Shown: positions 10,886 to 20,958 of the stretch, piece by piece
Numbering within the stretch: position 1 is the stretch's first letter
Layout: the number at the start of each line of letters is the position of its first letter
Source of the DNA: Stutzerimonas stutzeri
Lineage (GTDB): Bacteria; Pseudomonadota; Gammaproteobacteria; Pseudomonadales; Pseudomonadaceae
Direction of reading: 5' to 3'
Assembly: GCA_019056435.1 (NCBI GenBank)
Contig: CP077641.1
Coordinates: 3,162,001 to 3,226,000 of the forward strand
DNA length: 64,000 nt
Notes under the pieces: model-generated
Told to the model about the DNA's origin: nothing
What the model saw: the letters and a program-made list of their open reading frames with translations, nothing else
The model's database searches: none
Position numbers and translations under genes: made by a program

Positions 10886-11993
10886 ATGTCTTGTGATTTT
10901 CTCTCCTGGCGCAGCCAGGCGTGCAGCAGCTGTCCCCTACATACCGGGCAAGCCCGTCGATGAATTGGCCCGCGAGCTCGGTCTCGATCCGCTCGCGATC
11001 GTCAAGTTGGCCAGCAACGAGAATCCGCTTGGTCCCAGCCCGCGCGTCATCGAAGCGATAAGAAACGAGCTCGACGAGCTGACCCGCTATCCCGATGGCA
11101 ATGGCTTCGTGCTCAAGCAGCGGCTGGCCGAGCGCTATGGTGTCGAGATCAGCCAGGTCACGCTCGGCAACGGCTCGAACGATATCCTCGAACTGGTCGC
11201 CAGGGCGTATCTGGCGCCGGGTCTCAATGCGGTGTTCAGCGAGCACGCCTTTGCGGTTTATCCCATCGCCACTCAGGCAGTCGGCGCCCAGGCCAAGGCC
11301 GTTCCTGCCAAACAGTGGGGGCATGATCTGGATGCCATGCTGGCGGCAATCGACGACAACACCCGCGTGGTGTTCATCGCCAACCCGAACAACCCGACCG
11401 GCACCTGGTTCGGCGACGATGCCTTGGCTGCCTTCCTCGCCGCGGTGCCCGAGCGTGTCCTGGTCGTGCTGGACGAGGCCTATATCGAATATGCCGAAGG
11501 TGGCGCGTTGCCAGATGGTTTGACGTTCCTTGCGCGGCACCCGAACCTGCTGGTATCGCGGACCTTTTCCAAGGCTTACGGGCTGGCCGCCCTGCGAGTG
11601 GGCTATGCCATTTGTGCGCCGGTGATCGCCGACGTCCTCAATCGTGTTCGCCAGCCCTTTAACGTCAACAGCTTGGCATTGGCCGCCGCCTGCGCTGCGC
11701 TGGAAGACGCTGAATACCTTGCCCTGTCCCGAGCTTGTAACAGCGCGGGCATGCAACAGTTGGAGGCCGGATTCCGCAGGCTGGGGCTGCAATGGATTCC
11801 CTCGCGGGCCAATTTCATCGCCGTGGACCTGGGTTTCGATGCCGCACCCGTCAACCAGGCGCTGCTGCGTGAAGGCGTGATCGTACGCCCGGTCGCGGGG
11901 TACGGCATGCCGACCTTCCTGCGCGTTTCCATCGGCACCGAGTCCGAGAACGCCCGCTTCCTGGCCGTGCTCGAGCAGGTACTGGCCCGGTGA
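10886..11993 (+). CDS. hisC: Histidinol-phosphate aminotransferase, HisC2 type (two early frame breaks)
   Basis: A PLP aminotransferase of the HisC family; copies beside pheA and tyrA are thought to act in aromatic amino acid as well as histidine synthesis. The body is intact: PYIPGKPVDELARELG, the ASNENPLGPSP motif, FIANPNNPTGTW, the DEAYIEYA motif and the PLP Lys in SRTFSKAYGLAALR. The true N-terminus is disrupted. Starting at ATG 10886 (MSCDFLS...), one C is missing in the CC run at about 10905 and another in the run just before the CCCTAC codons near 10935; with both restored the product is about 369 residues. The continuous frame seen starts at a GTG at 10893 and gives an unrelated N-terminus, so I prefer 10886. 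Confidence 0.9.
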
Positions 11994-14230
11994 GTCGCAC
12001 GAGCGATCAGGTGCAAGCTCCGTTGATTGGCCGCTTGACGGTCATCGGCCTGGGCCTCATTGGTGGTTCTTTCGCCAAGGGCCTGCGCGAGCGGGCCTAT
12101 GTCGTGAAGTGGTCGGCTTCGACCTGGATGCGGGGTCACGGATTAAGGCTGTCGAGCTCGGCGTGGTGGATCGGTGCGTCGATAATCTGGCTGAAGCTTG
12201 CCGCGGTGCCGACGTCATTCAGCTGGCCGTGCCCATCCTGGCGATGGAGCATTTGCTTGAGCAGTTGGCGTCGCTGGACCTGGGCGATGCGGTGCTGACG
12301 GACGTCGGCAGTGCGAAAGGCAACGTGGTTCGGCGTGCCCGGGAATGTTTCGGACGGATGCCGACGCGCTTCGTGCCGGGGCATCCGATTGCCGGTTCGG
12401 AACGCAGCGGCGTGTCGGCTGCCGAAAGCTCGCTGTTCAGGCGCCATAAGGTCATTCTGACGCCGTTGGACGATACCGACCCAGCCGCGTTGGCCTTGGT
12501 CGACAAGCTCTGGCGCGAATTGGGCGCGGACGTCGAGCACATGGACGTCTCGCATCACGATGAGGTGCTTGCCGCGACCAGCCACCTACCGCACCTATTG
12601 GCGTTCGGGCTGGTCGATTCGCTGGCCAAACGTAACGAGAACCTGGAAATCTTTCGCTACGCTGCTGGTGGTTTTCGCGACTTTACCCGTATCGCGGGCA
12701 GTGATCCGGTGATGTGGCATGACATTTTCCTCGCCAACCGCGAGGCGGTGCTGCACACGCTGGACGATTTTCGTGCCGACCTCGAGGCATTACGTACGGC
12801 GGTTGATGAAGGAGACGGGCACACCTTGCTCGGCGTATTCACACGCGCCAGGGCTGCCCGGGAACATTTCAGCAAAATTCTGGCTCGTAGAGCCTATGTG
12901 GACGTTATGCATTCCAAAGACCTGATTTTTCTTGCCAATCCGGGTGGCTGCCTGAGCGGCCAGCTGCGCGTACCCGGTGACAAATCCATTTCCCATCGTT
13001 CGATCATGCTCGGCTCTCTGGCTGAAGGTGTGACGGAGGTGGACGGCTTCCTCGAAGGCGAGGACGCACTAGCCACCATCCAGGCGTTCCGTGACATGGG
13101 CGTGGTGATCGAAGGGCCGAGCCAGGGACGCGTGACGGTGCACGGTGTCGGTCTGCATGGCCTGAAAGCCGCACCTGGTCCGATCTACCTCGGTAACTCG
13201 GGGACCTCGATGCGCTTGTTGTCCGGCCTGCTGGCGGCACAATCGTTCGATAGCACGCTGACCGGAGATGCCTCGTTGAGCAAGCGCCCCATGAACCGCG
13301 TGGCCAAGCCGCTGCGTGAGATGGGTGCGGTGATCGAGACCGGCCCCGAGGGGCGTCCGCCGCTGACGATTCGTGGCGGGCAGCGCCTGTCCGGCATGCA
13401 TTACGACATGCCAATGGCCAGCGCGCAGGTCAAATCCTGTTTGTTGCTTGCCGGGCTGTATGCGGCCGAGAAGGTGTCCGTCACCGAGCCGGCGCCGACC
13501 CGTGATCACACCGAACGCATGCTCCAGGGCTTCGGGTATCCGGTTCAGGTGGACGGCAGCACCGTGACGGTCGAATCGGGTCACACGCTGCGCTCGGCGC
13601 GCATCGAGGTCCCGGCGGACATTTCATCCGCCGCGTTCTTCATGGTCGCTGCCAGCATCGCGCCGGGTTCGGATATCACCCTCGAGCACGTCGGGGTCAA
13701 CCCGACGCGTACCGGTGTCATTTCCATACTCAAGCTGATGGGAGCGGACATCGAGCTCAGCAACCCCCGCGAGGTTGGCGGTGAGCCTGTGGCCGATATC
13801 CGCGTGCGTGCCGCCCAGTTGAAGGGCATCGATATTCCTGAAGACCTGGTGCCCCTGGCGATCGATGAGTTTCCGGTTCTGTTCGTCGCGGCCGCCTGCG
13901 CCGAGGGGCGGACCACCTTGCGCGGTGCCGAGGAATTGCGAGTCAAGGAATCCGACCGTATCCAGGTGATGGCCGATGGTCTGCAAACCCTTGGCGTGAA
14001 TGCCGTACCGACACCCGATGGGATTATCATCGAAGGGAGTGGCACGATCGGGGGGCGAGGTCTGGGCCCACGGCGACCATCGTATCGCCATGTCGTTCAG
14101 CGTTGCCTCGCTGTGTGCGAGTGCGGCCATCCGTATCCACGACTGTGCGAACGTGGCCACCTCGTTCCCAAATTTCCTTGCGCTGGCTGAGCGGGCCGGT
14201 ATGCGAGTGGCTGTGGAGGGTAACTCATGA
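11990..14230 (+). CDS. tyrA-aroA: Fused prephenate dehydrogenase and EPSP synthase (two frame breaks)
   Basis: One polypeptide of about 746 residues. The N-terminal third is a TyrA/cyclohexadienyl dehydrogenase with an NAD-binding [13 protein letters not shown] motif and HPIAGSE; it oxidises prephenate or arogenate for tyrosine. From about residue 305 it is AroA, 5-enolpyruvylshikimate-3-phosphate synthase ([19 protein letters not shown], and KESDRI), the sixth shikimate step. This fusion is known from Pseudomonas. Frame breaks: a G is missing at 12093-12095 (TyrA NAD domain), and a G is extra in the six-G run near 14050-14056. The second changes frame just before [11 protein letters not shown]; the next frame runs on to 14230. 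GTG 11990 overlaps the hisC stop by four bases; the end overlaps cmk by four bases. Confidence 0.94.
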
Positions 14231-14907
14231 TCAGGCCAGTCCCGGTGATTACCATCGACGGCCCGAGCGGTTCCGGGAAGGGGACCGTAGCGGCGCTGCT
14301 GGCGGCCAAACTGGGATGGAATTTTCTCGATTCCGGCGCGCTGTATCGTCTATTGGCCTTCGCGGCACGCAACCACGGTGTCGATCTGACCAACGAGGAG
14401 GCACTCAAGGTGCTGGCCGCTCACCTCGACGTGCAGTTCGGAGCCGCCAAAGATGGCATGGAAATCGTGCTCGAGGGCGAGGAAGTGACCACCGCTATCC
14501 GCAATGAGCAGGTCGGTGCGGGTGCCTCACAGGTGGCGGCCTTGCCGGTGGTCCGCGAAGCGCTGCTGCAGCGGCAGAAAGCGTTTCGTGAGCCGCCCGG
14601 GCTGGTTGCGGATGGACGCGACATGGGTACCGTGGTGTTTCCTGATGCACCACTGAAGATCTTCCTGACCGCCAGCGCCGAGGAAAGAGCGCGCCGTCGT
14701 TACCTGCAGTTGAAGGGCAAGGGTGATGATGTTAATCTCGCGAGTCTTCTCGATGAGATCCGGGTGCGCGACGAGCGCGATACCCAGCGTGAAGTGGCAC
14801 CACTGAAGCCGGCCGACGACGCCATTCAGTTGGACTCCACGGACCTGTCCATCGAGCAGGTGTTAGAGCGAATTCTGAGCGAGGTCGCTAAAAAAGACCT
14901 GGCTTGA
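14227..14907 (+). CDS. cmk: Cytidylate kinase
   Basis: Phosphorylates CMP and dCMP to the diphosphates. The 226-residue product is complete and has the P-loop GPSGSGKGT at residues 11-19, the NMP-binding LDSGALYR, the [12 protein letters not shown] motif near residue 130, and the LID-type [11 protein letters not shown] region. ATG 14227 overlaps the stop of tyrA-aroA (ATGA), so it is the last gene of the coupled serC-pheA-hisC-tyrA/aroA-cmk run. A terminator-like hairpin lies downstream, before rpsA, as in other pseudomonads. Confidence 0.97.
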   Translation: MIRPVPVITIDGPSGSGKGTVAALLAAKLGWNFLDSGALYRLLAFAARNHGVDLTNEEALKVLAAHLDVQFGAAKDGMEIVLEGEEVTTAIRNEQVGAGASQVAALPVVREALLQRQKAFREPPGLVADGRDMGTVVFPDAPLKIFLTASAEERARRRYLQLKGKGDDVNLASLLDEIRVRDERDTQREVAPLKPADDAIQLDSTDLSIEQVLERILSEVAKKDLA

Positions 14908-14962
14908 GGAATGCCGCCGAGAGGCGGTCTGATGGCATTGCGAGACAGTGCTGTTGACAAGG

Positions 14963-15004
14963 AGGCATGTGGGAGACCAGATCCAGTCCCACACGCCTTT
15001 TTTT
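14963..15004 (+). terminator. Intrinsic terminator between cmk and rpsA
   Basis: AGGCATGTGGGA (14963-14974) pairs with TCCCACACGCCT (14987-14998) with a single mismatch, followed by seven T residues. It can end the amino acid operon transcript or act as an attenuator ahead of rpsA. Confidence 0.85.
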
Positions 15005-15077
15005 ATATGAATGAACCCACGTCTATCTGGGATGTGGAGATTGGGCGGCTCCTCGCCCGAAAACAGCAGGAATAAAC

Positions 15078-16763
15078 ATGAGCGAAAGCTTTGCAGAACT
15101 TTTTGAAGAAAGCCTGAAATCCCTCGACATGCAGCCGGGTGCCATCATCACCGGCATCGTGGTCGACATCGACGGTGACTGGGTCACTGTTCATGCCGGC
15201 CTGAAGTCCGAGGGCGTCATCCCGGTCGAGCAGTTCTACAACGAGCAGGGCGAGCTGACCATCAGCGTGGGTGACGAAGTTCACGTTGCGCTGGACGCGG
15301 TTGAAGATGGCTTCGGTGAAACCAAGCTGTCCCGCGAAAAAGCCAAGCGTGCAGAGTGCTGGATTGTTCTGGAAGCGGCTTTCGCAGCTGAGGAAGTGGT
15401 CAAGGGCGTTATCAACGGTAAGGTTAAGGGCGGCTTCACTGTCGACGTTAACGGCATCCGTGCGTTCCTGCCAGGTTCCCTGGTTGATGTCCGTCCGGTG
15501 CGTGATACCACCCACCTGGAAGGCAAGGAACTCGAGTTCAAGGTCATCAAGCTGGACCAGAAGCGCAACAACGTTGTCGTTTCCCGTCGCAGCGTCCTGG
15601 AAGCCGAGAACAGCGCCGAACGCGAAGCGCTGCTGGAATCGCTGCAGGAAGGCCAGCAAGTCAAGGGTATCGTCAAGAACCTCACCGACTACGGCGCCTT
15701 CGTGGACCTGGGTGGCGTCGATGGCCTGCTGCACATCACCGACATGGCCTGGAAGCGCATCAAGCATCCGTCGGAAATCGTCAATGTCGGCGACGAGATC
15801 GACGTCAAGGTGCTGAAGTTCGACCGCGAGCGTAACCGCGTATCGCTGGGTCTGAAGCAGCTGGGCGAAGACCCATGGGTTGCCATCAAGGCGCGTTACC
15901 CGGAAAACACCCGCGTCATGGCTCGTGTCACCAACCTCACCGACTACGGCTGCTTTGCCGAGCTGGAAGAGGGCGTCGAGGGTCTGGTGCACGTTTCCGA
16001 AATGGACTGGACCAACAAGAACATTCACCCGTCGAAGGTCGTACAGGTCGGCGACGAAGTGGAAGTCATGGTTCTGGACATCGACGAAGAGCGTCGTCGT
16101 ATTTCCTTGGGCATCAAGCAGTGCAAGTCCAACCCATGGGAAGACTTCTCTGGCCAGTTCAACAAGGGCGACCGCATCTCCGGCACCATCAAGTCGATCA
16201 CCGATTTCGGTATCTTCATTGGTCTGGACGGTGGCATCGACGGTCTGGTTCACCTGTCCGACATCTCCTGGAACGAGCCGGGCGAAGAAGCCGTTCGCCG
16301 CTTCAAGAAGGGCGACGAGCTGGATACCGTCATCCTGTCGGTCGATCCGGAGCGTGAGCGTATCTCCCTGGGCATCAAGCAGCTGGAAGACGATCCGTTC
16401 TCCAACTACGCTGCCGTCAATGACAAGGGCAGTATCGTTCGTGGCACTGTGAAGGAAGTGGATGCCAAGGGCGCTATCATCGACCTGGGTAACGATATCG
16501 AAGCGACGCTGAAAGCCTCCGAAATCAGCCGTGACCGCGTTGAAGATGCGCGTAACGTCCTGAAGGAAGGCGAGGAAATCGAAGCCAAGATCATCAGCAT
16601 CGACCGTAAGAGCCGCGTCATCAATCTCTCCATCAAGTCCAAGGACGTCGAGGAAGAGAAAGATGCAATGAAGGAACTGCGCACCAAGCAGGACGTAGAG
16701 CCGTCCGCTGGTCCGACCACCATCGGTGATCTGATCCGCGCGCAGATGGAAAACCAGAACTAA
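15078..16763 (+). CDS. rpsA: 30S ribosomal protein S1
   Basis: S1 binds mRNA on the 30S subunit and helps initiation on weakly structured or leaderless sites. The 561-residue product, the usual gammaproteobacterial length, is intact. It starts [21 protein letters not shown] and contains six S1/OB repeats, recognisable by recurring [10 protein letters not shown], [11 protein letters not shown] and [15 protein letters not shown] segments. ATG 15078 follows an AGCAGGAATAAAC ribosome site. Codon use is strongly biased to major codons, as expected of a highly expressed gene. A strong terminator follows. ihfB, which follows rpsA in P. aeruginosa and many relatives, is not present here. Confidence 0.98.
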   Translation: MSESFAELFEESLKSLDMQPGAIITGIVVDIDGDWVTVHAGLKSEGVIPVEQFYNEQGELTISVGDEVHVALDAVEDGFGETKLSREKAKRAECWIVLEAAFAAEEVVKGVINGKVKGGFTVDVNGIRAFLPGSLVDVRPVRDTTHLEGKELEFKVIKLDQKRNNVVVSRRSVLEAENSAEREALLESLQEGQQVKGIVKNLTDYGAFVDLGGVDGLLHITDMAWKRIKHPSEIVNVGDEIDVKVLKFDRERNRVSLGLKQLGEDPWVAIKARYPENTRVMARVTNLTDYGCFAELEEGVEGLVHVSEMDWTNKNIHPSKVVQVGDEVEVMVLDIDEERRRISLGIKQCKSNPWEDFSGQFNKGDRISGTIKSITDFGIFIGLDGGIDGLVHLSDISWNEPGEEAVRRFKKGDELDTVILSVDPERERISLGIKQLEDDPFSNYAAVNDKGSIVRGTVKEVDAKGAIIDLGNDIEATLKASEISRDRVEDARNVLKEGEEIEAKIISIDRKSRVINLSIKSKDVEEEKDAMKELRTKQDVEPSAGPTTIGDLIRAQMENQN

Positions 16764-16780
16764 GTTCTGCGCTCCGTTGA

Positions 16781-16807
16781 AAAAGGGCGACTTCGGTCGC
16801 CCTTTTT
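16781..16807 (+). terminator. Intrinsic terminator of rpsA
   Basis: AAAAGGGCGAC and GTCGCCCTTTTT form a perfect stem over a TTCG tetraloop, 17 bases past the rpsA stop. Both arms carry A/T ends, so it can also work leftwards for transcripts from the other strand. Confidence 0.95.
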
Positions 16808-16895
16808 GTGTCTGTATTCCGGCTGGGACAGGGGCGGCACTGTCGATTTGTTTATCTAAGACGTCGCTAGGTATGCGCCCCGTCGCCCTGGCTCG

Positions 16896-17315
16896 CTAGT
16901 TGCGCGTCGTACTGGCCGCCAGCGCCTGGTTGACCGCCAGCCAGCCGGCTACTGCATCTTCACCGGTTTGCTCGAAGGCACGTTCAAGTAGCCGAACCTG
17001 TTCCCGGCGCAGTGCTTGCTCGAGCCTGGCGCCTTCGGTGGTGAAGCGCAGCATGCGCTTACGCTTGTCGTCTGCCGCCGTCTGGCTCTCAACCAGATGC
17101 ATCTCGATCAGTTGCCTCAACGGGGTGTTCAAGGCCTGCTTGGTGACGCCCAGATGACCCAGCAACTCCGTCACGCTCAGGTCGGGATAGGCAGCGATGA
17201 AAAACAGGATGCGGTGATGTACACGTGACAAGCCGCGGCGGGCCAGCATTTCGTCTGGCTTTACCGTGAACGCCTGGTAGGCATGAAAGAAGGTTTCCAT
17301 GATCTGGCGTTGCAC
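16896..17315 (-). CDS. MarR family transcriptional regulator
   Basis: A 139-residue winged-helix regulator. The recognition region reads LLGHLGVTKQALNTPLRQLIEMHLV (helix-turn-helix around residues 50-75), followed by the wing DDKRKRMLRFTTEGA and a C-terminal dimer helix. It is divergent from the aminotransferase gene that starts 100 bases away, so that gene is its most likely target; this is inference. The start is uncertain: GTG 17315 or ATG 17300 in the open frame. An ATG at 17338 (MTDLKK...) would join in frame if one A were missing from the seven-A run at 17321-17327 (T run on the plus strand). Confidence 0.85.
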   Translation of the reverse strand: MQRQIMETFFHAYQAFTVKPDEMLARRGLSRVHHRILFFIAAYPDLSVTELLGHLGVTKQALNTPLRQLIEMHLVESQTAADDKRKRMLRFTTEGARLEQALRREQVRLLERAFEQTGEDAVAGWLAVNQALAASTTRN

Positions 17316-17417
17316 GGTGCTTTTTTTAGGTCAGTCATGTTGACGTATCCATCAGGCGCGGCGTAATTTTGGTCAAGAAGTTTGACTCATTTTGCCCGTC
17401 TCTGCATCTGGTGCCCC

Positions 17418-18605
17418 ATGGCCTTCTCCGAACGCGTCGACCGCCTCAAAAGCTCGCTGATCCGTGAAATCCTCGCTGCCGCGCAGCGTCCGGATGTCAT
17501 GTCCTTTGCCGGTGGTTTGCCAGCCGAGTCGATGCTACCCAAGGTGGACTGGGCGCCGATGCCGTCAAGCCTCGGCCAGTACGGCATGAGCGAAGGTGAG
17601 CCGGCCTTGCGCGAGGCGATTGCAGCTCAGGCGCGGGCGCTTGGCATCGATTGTTCGGCCAGCCAAGTGCTCATCGTCAGTGGGTCGCAACAAACGCTGG
17701 ATCTGGCTTCCAAGCTGTTCATTGACCGCGGGACTGAAGTGCTGCTCGAGGCCCCGACCTACCTGGCGGCGTTGCAAGCCTTCCAGTTATTTGGCGCGGA
17801 GTGTCTAGCCGTTGCGCAGGAGGATGATGGTCCCTCGCTGGCTGCGTTGCGCGAACGGCTAGAGCGACACAGACCTGCTCTCGCCTATCTGATCCCGACA
17901 TTTCAGAACCCCTCCGCGGTGCGCTACAGCGAATACAAGCGCGATGCCGTGGCAGCGTTGCTCGATGAGTTCGGCGTGACGCTGATCGAGGATGAACCCT
18001 ATCGCGAGCTGGTGTTCGATGAGGGCTCTGCCAGGCCAATCGTGAGTCGGTTGCAGAAGGCCAGCTGGATCTATACGGGGACGGTGTCGAAGACGCTGCT
18101 GCCCGGGTTGCGTGTCGGCTATCTGATCGCGACGCCGGATCTGTTTCCCTACCTGCTGCGACTGAAGCAGTCGGCCGACCTCCACACCAATCGCATCGGC
18201 CAGTGGCAGGCGCTTCAGTGGTTGGGGAGCGAGCAATACAGCACCCATCTGGACGCGCTTCGGTGCTTTTACCGTCAGGGACGGGACGCCATGCAGTCTG
18301 CGCTTCAGCTGCATTTTTCCGATCTCGCTGACTGGCAATCGCCGCAGGGCGGTCTGTTCTTCTGGTTGCGCCTGAAAAAACCGGTAGATACGCGCGCGTT
18401 GCTGGATCAGGCGTTGGCGCAGAACGTCGTGTTCATGCCGGGCGAGCCGTTTTTCGTCGATCCTGATCAAAATCTTGGCTACTTGCGGTTGAACTTCAGT
18501 CACGTGGCGCCAGACCGGCTGGCTGAGGGGTGCGCCGCTTGGCGGGCGTCATCAGGAATGCAAGCATGGTCGAGGCGGCCTGAACGGTCGTCGGGAGGGA
18601 AATGA
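17418..18605 (+). CDS. PLP-dependent class I aminotransferase (2-aminoadipate/LysN type)
   Basis: A 395-residue fold-type I aminotransferase of the MocR-like or 2-aminoadipate aminotransferase group. Features are the N-terminal MSFAGGLPAESMLP, GSQQTLDLASKL, the PTFQNPSA motif, EDEPYRELVF with the PLP-contacting Asp/Tyr, and the Schiff-base Lys in YTGTVSKTLLPGLRVGY near residue 225. There is no DNA-binding domain, so it is an enzyme, not a MocR regulator. ATG 17418 is chosen because alignment to the family starts at MAFSERVDRLKSSLIREIL; the frame runs 12 codons further upstream. The substrate is unknown. It overlaps the glutathione transferase gene by one base (TGATG), so they form an operon. 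Confidence 0.88.
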   Translation: MAFSERVDRLKSSLIREILAAAQRPDVMSFAGGLPAESMLPKVDWAPMPSSLGQYGMSEGEPALREAIAAQARALGIDCSASQVLIVSGSQQTLDLASKLFIDRGTEVLLEAPTYLAALQAFQLFGAECLAVAQEDDGPSLAALRERLERHRPALAYLIPTFQNPSAVRYSEYKRDAVAALLDEFGVTLIEDEPYRELVFDEGSARPIVSRLQKASWIYTGTVSKTLLPGLRVGYLIATPDLFPYLLRLKQSADLHTNRIGQWQALQWLGSEQYSTHLDALRCFYRQGRDAMQSALQLHFSDLADWQSPQGGLFFWLRLKKPVDTRALLDQALAQNVVFMPGEPFFVDPDQNLGYLRLNFSHVAPDRLAEGCAAWRASSGMQAWSRRPERSSGGK

Positions 18606-19212
18606 TGAGCTACAAGGTGTACGGGGACCATCGATCCGGCAACTGTTACAAGGTGAAGCTGATGCTTCACCTGCTGGAACGGCCTTACGAGTGGGTGTCG
18701 ATAGACATCCTTCGAGGGAGAGCCGCGATGAGGCCTTCTTGAAAAAGAACCCGAACGGCAAGATTCCCGTGCTGGAGCTGGAGGATGGCACCTGCCTGTG
18801 GGAGTCGAACGCGATCCTGCATTTTCTTGCTGAAGGGACCGAATTCATCCCGAACGACGCAAGATTACGAACGCAAGTGCTGCAATGGCAGTTTTTCGAG
18901 CAGTACAGTCATGAGCCATATATCGCCGTGGCGCGTTTCATCAAGCTCTACCTTGGGATGCCCGACGACCGTCTCGATGAATATGCCGCACGCCAGCTGG
19001 ACGGTTACCACGCCCTCGACGTGATGGAGCAACAACTCACCAGAACGCCTTATCTGGTGGGCGATCGCTATTCGATAGCCGACGTGGCTCTGTACGCCTA
19101 CACGCACGTGGCCGAGGAGGGCGGGTTCAATCTGGCCGGCTATCCGGCGATTCTCGGATGGCTGCAGCGGGTAGCCAGCCATCCACGGCATGTCGGAATG
19201 TACGATGCCTAG
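18605..19212 (+). CDS. Glutathione S-transferase family protein (frame break near 18717)
   Basis: A cytosolic glutathione transferase of about 203 residues. The N-terminal thioredoxin-fold domain starts MSYKVYGDHRSGNCYKVKL, with Ser11 as the likely thiol-activating residue, and has the glutathione-binding NPNGKIPVLELEDG and ESNAIL motifs; the helical C-terminal domain has YSIADVALYAYTHVA. The frame breaks at the G run 18716-18718, one G being missing, between RG and ESRDEAFLKK. ATG 18605 has GGAGGGA just upstream and overlaps the aminotransferase stop. It presumably acts in the same stress or detoxification response, but no substrate can be named. Confidence 0.88.
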
Positions 19213-19265
19213 CGCATTGGCCTGAGCTGGCCTTGCAGGGCGATATGTGACGGCCCTGCGGCGGC

Positions 19266-19811
19266 TTACTTCACGAGGCCGAGAAATTCGCTGCGGGTAG
19301 CGGCGTTTTCCCGGAACTGGCCGAGCATGACGGAGGTGACCATCGAGGAGTTCTGCTTCTCGACACCTCGCATCATCATGCACATGTGTTGTGCCTCGAT
19401 CACAACGGCCACACCCCAGGCACCGGTAACCTGCTGGATGGCTTCGGCGATCTGGCGTGTCAGGTTCTCCTGGATCTGCAGCCGGCGGGCATACATGTCG
19501 ACGATGCGGGCGACCTTGGAGAGCCCCAGCACCTTACCGTTGGGCAGGTAGGCAACATGTGCCTTGCCGATGAAGGGCAGCATGTGGTGCTCGCATAGCG
19601 AGTACAGCTCGATGTTCTTGACCAGCACCATCTCGCTGTTATCCGAGCTGAACAGGGCGCCGTTGGTCACTTCCTCGAGCGTCTGCTGATAGCCCTTACA
19701 CAGGTACTGCATGGCTTTGGCGGCGCGTTTCGGCGTGTCGAGCAGGCCCTCGCGGGTGACGTCCTCGCCGAGCTGGCCAAGGATCGCGGTGTAGTGTGTT
19801 TCCAGGGACAT
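19266..19811 (-). CDS. folE: GTP cyclohydrolase I
   Basis: Converts GTP to 7,8-dihydroneopterin triphosphate, the first step of tetrahydrofolate (and queuosine-type precursor) synthesis. The 181-residue product is complete. The zinc ligands are in [11 protein letters not shown] (Cys, His) near residue 72 and in [11 protein letters not shown] (Cys) near residue 143; other signatures are [17 protein letters not shown] and VVIEAQH. It lies next to the Smr protein gene and the prmB-aroC block as in P. aeruginosa, where more than one folE copy exists. ATG 19811 is preceded by AGGTAG. Confidence 0.95.
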   Translation of the reverse strand: MSLETHYTAILGQLGEDVTREGLLDTPKRAAKAMQYLCKGYQQTLEEVTNGALFSSDNSEMVLVKNIELYSLCEHHMLPFIGKAHVAYLPNGKVLGLSKVARIVDMYARRLQIQENLTRQIAEAIQQVTGAWGVAVVIEAQHMCMMMRGVEKQNSSMVTSVMLGQFRENAATRSEFLGLVK

Positions 19812-19907
19812 TGAACTACCTGTAAGGAATAGCGCGAGTGCGAAGGTTAGGGGCTCGGCGTGCGGGCCGCAAGCGGCAGTGGGCTGAATCCCGCAGGGGC
19901 GCGCCGA

Positions 19908-20465
19908 TCACTCGTCGCGCCCTTCGAGCATGGTTCGCTTGAGCAGAATGTAAACGGAGCCCGTACCTCCATGCCTGGGCAGGCAGGACGTGAAACCAAG
20001 CACCTGAGGATGCTGGCGGAGCCAGGTGTTGACATGGCTTTTGATCATCGGCCGCCTGCCATCCGTGCGCGCTGCTTTGCCATGGGTCACGCGTACGCAA
20101 CGAATCTCGAATTTCGTGGCCTCGGCCAGAAAGTCCCACAACAGTTGACGGGCCTTTTCGACATTCAGGCCGTGCAGGTCCAGGCTGCCTTCGAATGGGA
20201 CCTGGCCGGCCTTGAGCTTGCGAAGCTGGCTATCCTGAACGCCATCACGGGACCAGTAGAGTTCGTCTTCGGCCCCCACGTCGATCACAAACTGATCGGA
20301 CAGTCCGTCGACCCGCGGCTCGCCGTCACCGACCACGGCATTGGCGCGCCGGGTGGCGACTTGCGCCTTGTTGCTTCGGGGCTTTCCGGTGTCGGCGCGG
20401 TCGTGCTGCATGGGTTTGACGCCACGTACCGCTGAACGGAAGAGGGAAAAATCATCGTCTTGCAT
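19908..20465 (-). CDS. Smr domain protein
   Basis: A 185-residue protein with a charged N-terminal half and a C-terminal Smr (MutS2-type) domain. The domain shows the LDLHGLNVEKAR motif near residue 95, the VTHGKAARTDGRRPMIK segment (the HGKG-like signature reads HGKA) and the end LPRHGGTGSVYILLKR. Smr domains have endonuclease activity on DNA or RNA in several bacteria. ATG 20465 (MQDDDFSLFRSAV) is chosen because it gives the family N-terminus; the frame extends 17 codons upstream. Position between folE and prmB matches P. aeruginosa. The cellular role is unknown. Confidence 0.88.
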   Translation of the reverse strand: MQDDDFSLFRSAVRGVKPMQHDRADTGKPRSNKAQVATRRANAVVGDGEPRVDGLSDQFVIDVGAEDELYWSRDGVQDSQLRKLKAGQVPFEGSLDLHGLNVEKARQLLWDFLAEATKFEIRCVRVTHGKAARTDGRRPMIKSHVNTWLRQHPQVLGFTSCLPRHGGTGSVYILLKRTMLEGRDE

Positions 20466-20547
20466 GAGGCCTCCGCGTAGGCGGGCGATTCTAGCGCAAG
20501 GCGTCGGTGCGCGCATGGCTGCCCAGGCGGACGGCTGAGGCTGCGAG

Positions 20548-20781
20548 TCAGTTGCGCTTGCGCAGCAGGCGCGGGGAGAGATTGAGGTCGTTGGGTTTGA
20601 GTGCCCTGCGGCGAATCTTTCGACGCAGCGCCCAGCCTACCCAGAGCAGCACCAGGCCGGTAACGATGAAGGTGATGGCGGTGTTGCGCTCCGGAGCCAG
20701 CTTCGTCAGGGATTCATGCACATTGAAGAAGGACGTGCCGCCGGCAATCAGCAGGAAGATGCCGAGCAGGATCAGCATCAT
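20548..20781 (-). CDS. Small membrane protein, possibly with a longer N-terminus
   Basis: The open part encodes 77 residues with two membrane helices (MLILLGIFLLIAGG and AITFIVTGLVLLWVGWAL) and a basic tail. I do not recognise a function. A better start may be ATG 20869 (MKRTDGF...), which has a GAGG ribosome site eight bases upstream. Its frame would join this one if a single base near 20848 were extra, giving an Arg-rich cytoplasmic segment (ARRLRPRPQRSWASRIG) before the first helix. Several neighbours carry similar single-base breaks, so this longer form is plausible. Unclassified small membrane proteins at this position occur in other pseudomonads. Confidence 0.65.
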   Translation of the reverse strand: MMLILLGIFLLIAGGTSFFNVHESLTKLAPERNTAITFIVTGLVLLWVGWALRRKIRRRALKPNDLNLSPRLLRKRN

Positions 20782-20958
20782 TCCGAAAAAGGCGCCTATG
20801 CGTGACGCCCAGCTGCGCTGCGGTCGGGGACGAAGGCGGCGAGCATCGAAAACCGTCGGTTCGTTTCATTCCGGTTACCTCGTCGGGATGGGGCTGTGAC
20901 CGAGGGGTTCCCGGTCGGGTTCCATTGCCTTTCAGGTAACGCCTTGCAGCGATCGGGG

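Noticed and set aside
15003..16253. 416-codon minus-strand open frame inside rpsA
   Set aside because: Antisense to an essential, strongly codon-biased gene; no motifs.
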